64,000 bases of DNA from the NCBI GenBank assembly GCA_944389935.1, contig CALXOE010000003.1:1-64000 (forward strand), written 5' to 3'. Shown one piece after another: positions 8,818 through 17,097 of this stretch. This stretch comes from an uncultured Victivallis sp. Lineage in GTDB: Bacteria; Verrucomicrobiota; Lentisphaeria; Victivallales; Victivallaceae. The notes below the pieces were generated by a model. It saw only the letters and a list, made by a program, of their open reading frames with translations, searched no databases and was not told where the DNA came from. The translations under genes and the position numbers were made by a program. The number at the start of each line of letters is the position of its first letter. The first letter of the stretch is position 1.

Positions 8818-9603
8818 CTATGGTTCGACAGGCAGGAGTTCCGCCTGGAGGACGAAGTCCCGGAAATCCGCCTTGTCCATTTCTTCCAGAAAACGTCTGG
8901 TTTCGGCCGAGGGTTCGGCAGAGGTGAATACCGCCCGCTTGACTGCGAGCGGATAGGTGGTTTCCGCGACGCTTTTCATATTCGGTTCAACGCCGTCGAC
9001 AGCCAGAAGTTTGACCTGGGCCGGGGCGCTCGGCGCATAGACGCCGAAGCCGATCGCGTCCGGATCGGCTCCGGTCATGGCGAGCACTTCGGCGGTCGAG
9101 CCGAATTTCCGCACGGAGTCGGCAAGCGCCGATCCCCGGAACAAAAAACGTTCCATGTACGCCGCGCCGGGTTTGCCGGCTTTGACGCCATAGCGTTGAA
9201 TCCGGGTCGAGAGGAAGCTGTAATCCTGCCAGTTCGGCTGTTTCTGCGTGAATATGTCGCGCAGCTGGGAACTTTTCGCCCCCGTGAGCGTGTTGGCGAC
9301 ATTCACGTAGAACACGAGCGAGTCGACGGCATAGACGCGCCATTTGCCCGCAAATTTTTCCGGGCGGGCCGGCAGTTCCGCGACGACGAGATCGAATTTC
9401 CCTCCGGACAGTCCGGAAAAGGCGTCGTCGGCGGTTTCCCGGCTGTACTGGATTTGCTGCCGCCCGGCGAACGCCTCGCGCAGCGCAAGCTGGCGGACGG
9501 GGGCATCTCCTCCCGGCACCGCGTCGGCAATGCGCAGTTCTGCCCCGCACAGCAGCAGTGCGGAAACGAGAAACAGAAAGACGATCGGCAGAAATTTCTT
9601 CAT
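8818..9603 (-). CDS. Exported PstS-like substrate-binding protein
   Basis: 261 residues from the ATG at 9603, which overlaps the stop of the upstream GH2 gene as ATGA, so translation is probably coupled. The N-terminus is a classic Sec signal (KK then PIVFLFLVSALLLC and Ala/Gly). The rest looks like a PBP-like fold: FDLVVAELPA, VFYVNVANTLTGAKSSQLRD with IFTQKQPNW, and MTGADPDAIGFGVYA, the pattern of phosphate-type binding proteins, where a serine/threonine loop contacts the ligand. At 261 residues it is a little short for PstS, and no pstCAB genes are present. Ligand unknown; coupling to a glycosidase argues against a simple phosphate role. Confidence 0.75.
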   Translation of the reverse strand: MKKFLPIVFLFLVSALLLCGAELRIADAVPGGDAPVRQLALREAFAGRQQIQYSRETADDAFSGLSGGKFDLVVAELPARPEKFAGKWRVYAVDSLVFYVNVANTLTGAKSSQLRDIFTQKQPNWQDYSFLSTRIQRYGVKAGKPGAAYMERFLFRGSALADSVRKFGSTAEVLAMTGADPDAIGFGVYAPSAPAQVKLLAVDGVEPNMKSVAETTYPLAVKRAVFTSAEPSAETRRFLEEMDKADFRDFVLQAELLPVEP

Positions 9604-11291
9604 GATTCGAGGTTCTTGAAGTGATGTTTCACAACGTCGTAAGCGAGTTTCGGACGGCGGTATTCGTCGAGCGTTCCCTTGTTGTTGAATGCGCGGGGAC
9701 GGCCGAGCACGTTGGATGCGGCGTAGGTTCTGCCGTCGGAGAACTGCCACAGCGCGAGGCCGTTCAGACGGCTGCTGCTTTGGAAGTAACGACAGACCGC
9801 GTCGAGATAGTCGGCCTGATACTCTTCGCTCCAGATGCCGCGGATACGGTCGCGCCAGCCGTAGATGGCGCCCGCGCCGATCTCGCTCAGAATGACCGGT
9901 TTGTCGCGGAGCAGCTCTGTGTCGAGCCGGGCGAGAACGTCGTCCAGTGCGGCCGGAATGCGGTCCAGCGGCCGCGGGTCGGAGGTGTTGCCGTGCTCGT
10001 ACCAGCCCGGATAGAGGTTGAAACTGATGACGTCGAACGCATCGAGCGCGATCGACTCCCGGATGTGCATCGAGGCGTTGGTGACGGGACGGCTCCGGTC
10101 GATGGAGCGAACCGCCGCGGCGAGTTCGCGCAGCAGAGAGGCGCCGACCTCCTTGTCGTCGCCCGATTCGTTCATGAATCCCCAGAGAATGACCGAGGGG
10201 TGGTTGATGCTGGTTTCGACCATATTGATCGTCTGTTCAACCTGGAGACGGCGGAATTTCGGATCGGACTGGACATCCACATTGTCTCCCCAGCCGAGCG
10301 ACTCCTCCCAGACCAGGAAGCCGAGCTGGTCGCAGAGGTCGAGAAAACGCTGGCTCTGCGGGTAGTGGCAGCCGCGGATGAAGTTGCATCCGAGATCGCG
10401 CAGAATCTGGAGATCCTCGAGCCAGAGTTCATCGTTCATGGCCGGCCCGAACTGCGGGTGCGCGTCGTGGCGGTTGTAGCCCTTGAGCCGGATCGGTTTG
10501 CCGTTGAGCAGAATCTGCCCCCTGCTGCATGCGACGGTGCGGATTCCGAACCGTTCGACAATGGTGTCGTTTCCGGCCCGCAGCGTGACGGTGTGGAGGT
10601 TCGGGGAATCCGGACTCCAGAGCGTCGGAGAGTCGAGCTGCGCCTCGAACGTGAATTTTTCGCCGTCGAACTGTGCTTCGACCGGTTCGGGCGCCGTCCC
10701 GTCGAATCCGGCCGAAAGCGGAGCGGCACCTCCCGCAAGCCGTCCCGAGACGATGACCCGGCCGGAGAGATCAGGGGTCTCGACCTGGACGCGGTGGAAA
10801 TGAACCCCGTCCGGAAGTGTCTCAAGTTCGACCGAACGGTAGATGCCGCCGTAACCGTAGAAATCGTAGAACGGATGAAAGAGCGGCGTGTCGGCCGGGT
10901 CGAATCGGTTGTCGATGAGGAAGATGAGTTCATGCGTGCCGCCCGATCCCGCATTGAATTCACAGCATTGCTGCGAATAGGGCAGTTCATTCAGGGCGAT
11001 CTCCACCCCGTCCCAGAGAATGCGCCCGCGCAACCCGAGGGCGCCGAGCCGGAGGCGCAGTTTCGTGTTTGCGGGGACAGCGACGGTGCGGCGGTAGGCG
11101 CCGACGCCGCGTACTCCTGCGTATTTCGGCGCCGCGTCGAAACAGCCCGGCACAGCCATGAGTTCGTTGAAACGGATCCCGTCTGTCCGGATCTCCTCGA
11201 GTTTCGGCGCGTCGGCTCCGAGAAATGCGAATTCCCAGATGCCGTCGAGCGAATGGACACTCCGGCTCGGATAAAACGGATAAGCGTACAT
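9600..11291 (-). CDS. Glycoside hydrolase family 2 (beta-galactosidase/glucuronidase type)
   Basis: 563 residues with the GH2 order: sugar-binding jelly roll (about 1-155), immunoglobulin-like sandwich (about 160-250) and TIM barrel (about 255-563). The barrel opens with NGKPIRLKGYNRHD (263-276). The acid/base Glu375 is in WGFMNESG and the nucleophile Glu470 in VILSEIGAG, so it should be a retaining beta-glycosidase. No signal peptide is visible, so it is probably intracellular and acts on imported oligosaccharides. At about 560 residues it is the compact beta-glucuronidase-like size. Whether it prefers galactoside, glucuronide or mannoside is not evident. It heads an operon with the PstS-like protein and possibly zwf. 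Confidence 0.92.
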   Translation of the reverse strand: MYAYPFYPSRSVHSLDGIWEFAFLGADAPKLEEIRTDGIRFNELMAVPGCFDAAPKYAGVRGVGAYRRTVAVPANTKLRLRLGALGLRGRILWDGVEIALNELPYSQQCCEFNAGSGGTHELIFLIDNRFDPADTPLFHPFYDFYGYGGIYRSVELETLPDGVHFHRVQVETPDLSGRVIVSGRLAGGAAPLSAGFDGTAPEPVEAQFDGEKFTFEAQLDSPTLWSPDSPNLHTVTLRAGNDTIVERFGIRTVACSRGQILLNGKPIRLKGYNRHDAHPQFGPAMNDELWLEDLQILRDLGCNFIRGCHYPQSQRFLDLCDQLGFLVWEESLGWGDNVDVQSDPKFRRLQVEQTINMVETSINHPSVILWGFMNESGDDKEVGASLLRELAAAVRSIDRSRPVTNASMHIRESIALDAFDVISFNLYPGWYEHGNTSDPRPLDRIPAALDDVLARLDTELLRDKPVILSEIGAGAIYGWRDRIRGIWSEEYQADYLDAVCRYFQSSSRLNGLALWQFSDGRTYAASNVLGRPRAFNNKGTLDEYRRPKLAYDVVKHHFKNLES

Positions 11292-11346
11292 GATTTCAGA
11301 TTCCCTTGTGATGGGGGGTTGTCGATTTCAAATGAACACACTCCTT

Positions 11347-11375
11347 ACAATACCACACGGTCAGGGGGAATACAA
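11347..11375 (-). promoter_or_regulatory. Promoter of the GH2 operon
   Basis: Minus strand TTGTAT (11375-11370), 17 bp, TATTGT (11352-11347), giving a leader of about 50 nt. It is back to back with the hrpB promoter. Confidence 0.5.
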
Positions 11376-11420
11376 GCGGACGGAGTTGATTTTCCCTGTG
11401 CCGGATTCTGTTCAGAGGGG

Positions 11421-11449
11421 TTGGAAATGGCGGCCGCGTCTGCTATATT
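11421..11449 (+). promoter_or_regulatory. Promoter of hrpB, almost no leader
   Basis: TTGGAA (11421-11426), 17 bp, TATATT (11444-11449) with TGC just upstream of the -10. The ATG at 11459 begins only 10 bases after the -10 box, so the mRNA would be leaderless or nearly so. Confidence 0.6.
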
Positions 11450-11458
11450 AATAGGAAC

Positions 11459-13915
11459 ATGAAAAAGGAGAGTTACATCGATCTGCCGGTGCGTGCCGTT
11501 CTGCCGGAACTCGCCGATGCTCTGCGGAAACACTCCGGCGCGGTGCTGGCGGCCGCTCCGGGCGCCGGGAAAACCACGCTCGTGCCGCCCGCGCTGCTCG
11601 AGGCGTTTGACGGCGGGATTCTGCTGCTCGAACCGCGCCGGGTCGCGGCGCGTGCCGCCGCCCGGCGGATCGCGGCACTGCTCGGGGAGCCGGTCGGGAA
11701 ACGGGTCGGGTACGTTGTGCGCGGTGAGAGCCGGGTCGGCGCGGAGACCCGGATCACGGTCATGACCGGTGGAGTGCTGCTGCGCCGGTTGCGGCGCGAA
11801 CCGGAGCTTGCGGGGGTTTCGCTGGTCATCTTCGATGAGTTTCACGAGCGGAGTCTCGAGGCGGATCTCGGACTCGCGTTCGCGCTCGACGTGCAGGAGA
11901 ATCTGCGGCCGGAACTCAAGTTGCTGGTCATGTCCGCCACATTGGAGACGGAACGGGTCGCCGCTCTGCTCGGCGGCGTGCCGGTCGTCGAGGCGCCGGG
12001 ACGGCAGTTCCCGGTCGAGATCCGCTACGGGGAGGGGGGACTTGACCGCTTTCATCCGGAGCCGGAGGCCGTGCGTGCCGTGATCCGGCTTTATCGTGAA
12101 ATCGAGGGAGATCTGCTCGTCTTTCTGCCGGGAATGCGCGAGATCGATGTTTGTGCGCAGATGCTGAAAGATTCGCTCCCGCAGGAGGCTTTGCTGTTGA
12201 AGCTGCACGGTTCATTGAGCGCGTCCGAGCAGGATCTTGCGCTGGCGCCGGCTCCGCCGGGACGCCGGAAAGTCGTTCTTGCGACGAATGTGGCCGAGAG
12301 CAGCATCACGATCGACGGCGTGACGGGAGTGATCGACTCGGGGCTGGAGCGGCATCTGCGCTTCGATCCGGCGGCGGGATTTTCGTTTCTCGAGGTGATG
12401 CCGATCTCGAAAGCGTCGGCGGCGCAGCGCAGCGGCCGCGCGGGACGGACGCGACCCGGCGTGGCCGTGCGGCTCTGGAACATGGTCGAAGAGCGGGCCC
12501 GCAGCGAGCGGACGCTTCCGGAGATTCTCGAGGCGGATCTGACCCCGTTTGCTCTTGAAGTCGCCGCGTGGGGGACGGGTGCGGAGTCTCTCCGCTGGCT
12601 TGACCCGCCTCCGGTTGCGGCGCTTTCTGCCGCCCGGAACGTCCTCGCCGAACTCGGTGCCGTCGCGCCGGAAGATGGACGGATCACGAAACGCGGCCGG
12701 ATGCTCGCGGAGCTGCCGGTCCATCCGCGCCTCGCGGCGATGCTGCTTGCGGCTCGCGAACGGGGAATCGCACCGCTCGGCTGTGAGATCGCCGCAATCC
12801 TCGAGGAACGCGACGCATTCCGCGGTTTCGACGGTGCGGATCTGCGCGACCGGATCCGCAGGATGCGCTCAAATCCGAGAGCATTCCGGCAGCAGCATGT
12901 GATCCGGCGTCAGCTTCTGGAGCTTCTGCGCGAAAAGGAGCGGATTTGCGACCTGGAGGAGACGGGACTTCTGCTGGCATTTGCGTTTCCGGAGTGGATC
13001 GGCCGGGCGCGCAGCCGCCACGGACGCAGTTATCTGTTGAGCGGCGGCTCCGGGGCGGTGCTGGCGGAGGGAGATGACCTCTGCGGAAATGAGTTTCTCG
13101 CCGTTGCGCGGCTCTCGGGGGGCGGGCGCGAACCGGCGATCCGACTCGCGGCTCCGGTCGATTCCGAGGCGCTGTTCGACGCTTTCGGCGACCGCATGAG
13201 CGAGATCGACACGGTCGAATTCGATCCGGAGCGTGAGCGTGCGTTCGCGCGGCGCGAAAGCCGGTTCGGCGCGATCGTGCTCTCTTCAACGCCGCTTGAG
13301 AATCCGCCGCCCGGCGCTCTCGCAGAAGCTCTTCTCGCGGCGGCGCAGTCGCGCCAGCTCCAACTGCCGCCGCCCGAGGCGAAGAGTGCAACCGCCCTTT
13401 TCAACCGGGTTGGATTCGCACACCGGCAGGAGCCGGAACGTTATCCGGACTGGAGTGCGGAGTTCGCCGAAAAGGCCGCTCCGTTTCTGGGGAGCGTCCG
13501 CTCCTTTGACGATCTGCGGAAGCTCGACTGGAACGAAGTTCTGCGTAACATGCTCGGTTTTGCTCTGCTGCGCGAGCTCGACGCCTCCTATCCCGAGGCG
13601 TTCACGACTCCGGCCGGAGCACGTCACCGCATCGATTACGGCAACGAACAGCCGACGCTCTCGGCGAAAGTGCAGGAATTTTACGGCGTGACGGTCCATC
13701 CCGCGGTCGGTCGGCAACGGATTCCGCTGCGGGTCGAACTGCTCTCGCCCGCATTGCGTCCGGTTCAGGTCACGACCGACCTGCCGGGCTTCTGGCGCGG
13801 CAGCTGGGAGCTCGTGCGAAAAGAGATGAAGTCGCGTTATCCGAAACACATCTGGCCCGAAGATCCCGCCGCGGCCGCGCCGACTCTGCGTTCAGTAAAG
13901 CCGAAGAACGGGTGA
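11459..13915 (+). CDS. hrpB: DEAH-box ATP-dependent helicase HrpB
   Basis: 818 residues, the usual HrpB length. Motif I APGAGKTT (33-40), motif II DEFH (126-129, DExH form), motif III-like MSATLE and the C-terminal motif VI QRSGRAGRTRPG are all visible, followed by the HA2/ratchet region and the HrpB-specific C-terminal domain (ending WPEDPA with basic tail). HrpB proteins are RNA helicases whose cellular substrate is not well defined. The start at 11459 is almost at the predicted transcription start. The gene converges on queC. Confidence 0.95.
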   Translation: MKKESYIDLPVRAVLPELADALRKHSGAVLAAAPGAGKTTLVPPALLEAFDGGILLLEPRRVAARAAARRIAALLGEPVGKRVGYVVRGESRVGAETRITVMTGGVLLRRLRREPELAGVSLVIFDEFHERSLEADLGLAFALDVQENLRPELKLLVMSATLETERVAALLGGVPVVEAPGRQFPVEIRYGEGGLDRFHPEPEAVRAVIRLYREIEGDLLVFLPGMREIDVCAQMLKDSLPQEALLLKLHGSLSASEQDLALAPAPPGRRKVVLATNVAESSITIDGVTGVIDSGLERHLRFDPAAGFSFLEVMPISKASAAQRSGRAGRTRPGVAVRLWNMVEERARSERTLPEILEADLTPFALEVAAWGTGAESLRWLDPPPVAALSAARNVLAELGAVAPEDGRITKRGRMLAELPVHPRLAAMLLAARERGIAPLGCEIAAILEERDAFRGFDGADLRDRIRRMRSNPRAFRQQHVIRRQLLELLREKERICDLEETGLLLAFAFPEWIGRARSRHGRSYLLSGGSGAVLAEGDDLCGNEFLAVARLSGGGREPAIRLAAPVDSEALFDAFGDRMSEIDTVEFDPERERAFARRESRFGAIVLSSTPLENPPPGALAEALLAAAQSRQLQLPPPEAKSATALFNRVGFAHRQEPERYPDWSAEFAEKAAPFLGSVRSFDDLRKLDWNEVLRNMLGFALLRELDASYPEAFTTPAGARHRIDYGNEQPTLSAKVQEFYGVTVHPAVGRQRIPLRVELLSPALRPVQVTTDLPGFWRGSWELVRKEMKSRYPKHIWPEDPAAAAPTLRSVKPKNG

Positions 13916-13927
13916 CGGTTTCCCCTG

Positions 13928-14608
13928 TCACCGTTTCGTGTAGCGGGTCGGGTCGGGCACCCCGGCCTCGCGGAATCCGGCGATACGCAGAGCGCACGAT
14001 GCGCATTTCCCGCAGCTGCGTCCCTCGGAATCGGGGTTGTAGCAGCTGGTTGTGAGGCTGTAATCGACGCCGAGCCGGACGCCGGCGCGGATGATTTCCG
14101 CCTTGCTCATGTTTTGCAGCGGCGCGTTGATCTGATAACTCCATCCCTCATCGACGGCGCGGGTGCCGAGCCGGGCGGTCTCGCGGAACGACTCGATGAA
14201 TGCGGGGCGGCAGTCCGGGTAGCCGGAGTAGTCCACGCTGTTCACGCCGATGAAGATGTCGCGTGCGCCGAGGACTTCGGCATAGGCCGTCGCGAACGAG
14301 AGGAAAATCAGATTCCGCGCCGGGACGTAGGTGATCGGAATGCCTTTCGACTCCTCCGCGTCCGGGACTGCGAGCGCATCGTCGGTCAACGCCGAACCGC
14401 CCCAGAGTCGCAGGTCGATCTTCACGGTTTTATGGCATTCCGCTCCGAGCTGGCGGGCGACCCGGTCAGCCGCCTCAAGTTCGCATAAATGGCGTTGACC
14501 ATAGTCGAAAGAGAGCGCATGACACGCAAACCCCGCGGCTTTCGCCATCGCCAGAACCGTGGCGGAATCGAGTCCGCCGCTCAACAGCACCACTGCTTTT
14601 TTCATCAT
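13928..14608 (-). CDS. queC: 7-cyano-7-deazaguanine (preQ0) synthase QueC
   Basis: 226 residues, full length. QueC converts 7-carboxy-7-deazaguanine with ammonia and ATP into preQ0 in queuosine biosynthesis. The ATP-binding PP-loop SGGLDSAT begins at residue 10, and the four zinc-ligand cysteines are in place: Cys189 (CYNPDSEG), Cys199, Cys202 and Cys205 (CGKCASC). The ending with AGVPDPTRY is typical. It stands alone without queD, queE or queF. No preQ1 riboswitch pattern was recognised in its leader. The ends of queC and hrpB are 12 bases apart with a short inverted repeat (13911-13916 with 13927-13932). Confidence 0.97.
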   Translation of the reverse strand: MMKKAVVLLSGGLDSATVLAMAKAAGFACHALSFDYGQRHLCELEAADRVARQLGAECHKTVKIDLRLWGGSALTDDALAVPDAEESKGIPITYVPARNLIFLSFATAYAEVLGARDIFIGVNSVDYSGYPDCRPAFIESFRETARLGTRAVDEGWSYQINAPLQNMSKAEIIRAGVRLGVDYSLTTSCYNPDSEGRSCGKCASCALRIAGFREAGVPDPTRYTKR

Positions 14609-14784
14609 ACAGCCCTTTCCATACAGTATTTCTCTTTAATATACACTCGCAGAATGGTTCTGTAAAGCGGGGCGACGGACTCCATGCAGCAGAGTTTCCT
14701 CGACGCTGCTCGGGAAACGGCATCGACCGATCTCCATGCCTGATACTGACCGGGCGGAGTGAGCGGAAATTCCAGCCCGGACGA

Positions 14785-14813
14785 TTGACAAACCGGCGAT
14801 GGAATGGTACATT
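14785..14813 (+). promoter_or_regulatory. Near-consensus promoter of the GT39-type gene
   Basis: TTGACA (14785-14790), 17 bp, TACATT (14808-14813) preceded by TGG. The -35 is perfect. Transcription would start near 14820, five bases before the first ATG. Confidence 0.7.
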
Positions 14814-14824
14814 AGTTTCGAGTA

Positions 14825-16504
14825 ATGTTGCAAGATGAAAGATTGCCGATGGGCGTTTATCAGGAAAAATTCATTCCGCGCTGGGCCGGGATTCTCATAC
14901 TGGCGCTGGCGTTTCTGGTTTTGTTCGAGCCGTGGTTTCTCGGGGTGCGCGAGCTGTTCCGACAGGAGGGGTTCTATGCGGTGCTGGCCGCGGAGTTCGC
15001 CCCGGACTCCCCGGTCGTGACGGCGCACGGAGTTGTGATCCGCAATGCGTATCCGCTCTATCCGGCGCTGACGGCGCTGTTGAACCGGGGGCTCGGGCTG
15101 GAGATGGAGCTGGCGTTGCGGCTGCTTTCCGTGGCGATGGTGGCGGCCTCGGCCATGCTCGTCTATATCGCCGCGGCCAGTGAACGCTCCTCCCGGGCGG
15201 GGCTGGCGGCGGCGGCGATGTATCTCGGTACGAACCTGATGCTGGAAAAGGCCGTTGACGGCGATCCGGCGACCATGAATGCGTTTCTGCTGCTCGCCGC
15301 ACAGCTGGTTTTCTTCCAGTTCGGTGTGCGGCGGACGAACTGGAGCATGGGGTGGATCTGGTCGCTGACGCTGCTTTCGCTCGGATTTCTGGCCGGGGGA
15401 TTCAAGGTGGTGCTGCTCTTTGTATTCCCGATGTTCTTCTTCCGGCGTCCGCTGTCGGTCAAGTCGAAGTTCCGCAAAGCGGGATTCCCGGTGGGAATTG
15501 CGATTCTGGCCGTGACGGTTCTGCTCTGGGCGCTCCCGCACTGGATGATGGCGCGCACGGTGCCGCTGGATACGTTCTGGTTCGGCTGGATCTCTCTGCC
15601 GGATTATCTGCTGAAACTGCTCTATTTCCCGTTCGAGTTCGCGCTGCGGCTGCTGCCGTGGACGCTGGTGGCGTGGATTCCTTTCTGCGTGGCGCTGCAG
15701 GCTCTGGATGAGACGCCGATCCTGAGCCGCTATCTGCGGACGCTGGCGATTTCGACGCTCGCACTGCTCTGGCTGCTGCCGGACAACGATCCGCGCGATC
15801 TGATTTTCCTGCTCGGGCCGCTGTCGATTCTGGTCGGGATCAACTACGAGCTGGGGATGCGCCGGTACGGCCACCGGCTGCGCCGGATTCTGGTCCTTTG
15901 TGAATATTTTCTGATTGCAGCGGCCGTCGCGGTCGGCGCGGGATGTTTTGTCCCGGAAGAGTTTCTGAGCAATTTCATGAGTCTCTCGCTCTCTTCGGCT
16001 TTCAGCGACTCTTTCCATTACCGGCTTTCGGCATTCTTCGCCGCGGCGCTGCTGCTGCTGCTGGCGATCTACGTGCATTTCGGGCGGAAAAGCCGTGCCG
16101 TGTGGCTCATGCTGCTGTGCACGTCAATGGGGATGGGGATCTTTTTCTGGGCAGTGCTTCAGCCCTATCGGGCGCAGGAACACGAAAAGCGCGACTTCGG
16201 CATGGAGATCGCCGGGAAACTGCGCGGAGAACCGGCCGGGACGTTGTACAAGAGCAACATTCTCGATCTTTACGGGGAGCTCTACTACGCCGGGGTGAAA
16301 GTGCGCAAACTCCAGGAGCCTTACCGGATTCCGGCAGAGGAGAAGACGGTATATTTGCTTGGAACTGAATTCCCGCAGATGCCGGATCGGGTCTGGGTCA
16401 ATCTGTTCCCCGCGGATTACACCTACCGGAAGCACCGGCTCGGTCTCTGGAAAGGCGAATTGCGGCCGCCGGAAACCGGGGAGTTTCTGGAAGAGATTCC
16501 ATAG
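14825..16504 (+). CDS. Polytopic membrane glycosyltransferase, GT39/ArnT-like
   Basis: Up to 559 residues with about ten to twelve hydrophobic segments, spread as in dolichyl-phosphate-mannose mannosyltransferase (PMT)/ArnT proteins. After the first membrane helix an acidic periplasmic loop has RELFRQEGFYAVLAAEF, corresponding to the loop carrying the catalytic acidic residue in this superfamily. The C-terminal tail after the last helix (about 455-559) is soluble. Such enzymes move sugars from polyprenyl-phosphate carriers to lipid A, proteins or glycans; the acceptor is unknown. Start choice is open: ATG 14825 is about 5 nt from the predicted transcript start, while ATG 14849 (MGVYQEKF) would leave about 29 nt of leader. 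Confidence 0.8.
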   Translation: MLQDERLPMGVYQEKFIPRWAGILILALAFLVLFEPWFLGVRELFRQEGFYAVLAAEFAPDSPVVTAHGVVIRNAYPLYPALTALLNRGLGLEMELALRLLSVAMVAASAMLVYIAAASERSSRAGLAAAAMYLGTNLMLEKAVDGDPATMNAFLLLAAQLVFFQFGVRRTNWSMGWIWSLTLLSLGFLAGGFKVVLLFVFPMFFFRRPLSVKSKFRKAGFPVGIAILAVTVLLWALPHWMMARTVPLDTFWFGWISLPDYLLKLLYFPFEFALRLLPWTLVAWIPFCVALQALDETPILSRYLRTLAISTLALLWLLPDNDPRDLIFLLGPLSILVGINYELGMRRYGHRLRRILVLCEYFLIAAAVAVGAGCFVPEEFLSNFMSLSLSSAFSDSFHYRLSAFFAAALLLLLAIYVHFGRKSRAVWLMLLCTSMGMGIFFWAVLQPYRAQEHEKRDFGMEIAGKLRGEPAGTLYKSNILDLYGELYYAGVKVRKLQEPYRIPAEEKTVYLLGTEFPQMPDRVWVNLFPADYTYRKHRLGLWKGELRPPETGEFLEEIP

Positions 16505-16526
16505 ATCCTCCGCCGGAATCCTGCCG

Positions 16527-16952
16527 TCATTGAACGATATCGAGCTGGAGTTTTTCCGCAGCTTCAGCGATGCCGCCGAGATTTTCCACTGCGGTATAAC
16601 CCGCCGCCTCCATCGCCGCTTTGGCGGCCTCGGCGCGCCGGCCGCTGCGGCAGTAGAGCAGAATCCGGGCGGAATGGTCCGGCGCGCAGGACTCTATTTC
16701 AGCCGGAATGCGGTCATGCGGGATCAGAATCGCCCCGGGCAGATGGCCGGCGGCGTACTCTTCCGGGGTGCGGGTGTCGATGAGGATCATCTTATTTTCC
16801 TTTCTCTGCAGATGTTCCACCCGGTTTCCCGCAATGTCCGCACAGGATGCGGCGGTCAGCGGGAGCACAAGTGCGAGCGCGAGACGCGCCAGTGCGGTCC
16901 GGGAACGGACGTGCACCTGTTCCGGGTGAGTGTTTTTCGGTCGGATTACCAT
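16527..16952 (-). CDS. Rhodanese-domain protein with lipoprotein signal
   Basis: 141 residues. A positively charged N-terminus, hydrophobic stretch ALARLALALVLPLTAASC and a possible lipobox Cys37 point to export and lipid anchoring. The rhodanese domain (56-141) has DTRTPEEYAAGHLPGA and the active-site loop LLYCRSGRR with Cys101, so it can form a persulfide. Single-domain rhodaneses of this PspE-like size act in periplasmic sulfur transfer or redox chemistry. GGAGGG lies 5 bases before the ATG at 16952. A second ATG (16790), preceded by AAAGGAAAATAAG, begins exactly at the domain and could yield a cytoplasmic form. Confidence 0.85.
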   Translation of the reverse strand: MVIRPKNTHPEQVHVRSRTALARLALALVLPLTAASCADIAGNRVEHLQRKENKMILIDTRTPEEYAAGHLPGAILIPHDRIPAEIESCAPDHSARILLYCRSGRRAEAAKAAMEAAGYTAVENLGGIAEAAEKLQLDIVQ

Positions 16953-17097
16953 TTTTCCCTCCGTGAGTCGGGGTAAACAGTTTTGGGGGAAAGATACACC
17001 TCCAGCCCTGCCGCGTCAAGCGGGGACGACGATTTTTTTGTGGAAATCAGGCTGAATGTGTGCATTTCATGCGCCGGGAAAAAGGACGCCGGAATTC

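Noticed and set aside
14609..14780. preQ1 riboswitch in front of queC
   Set aside because: No preQ1-I or -II core pattern was recognised in the leader.
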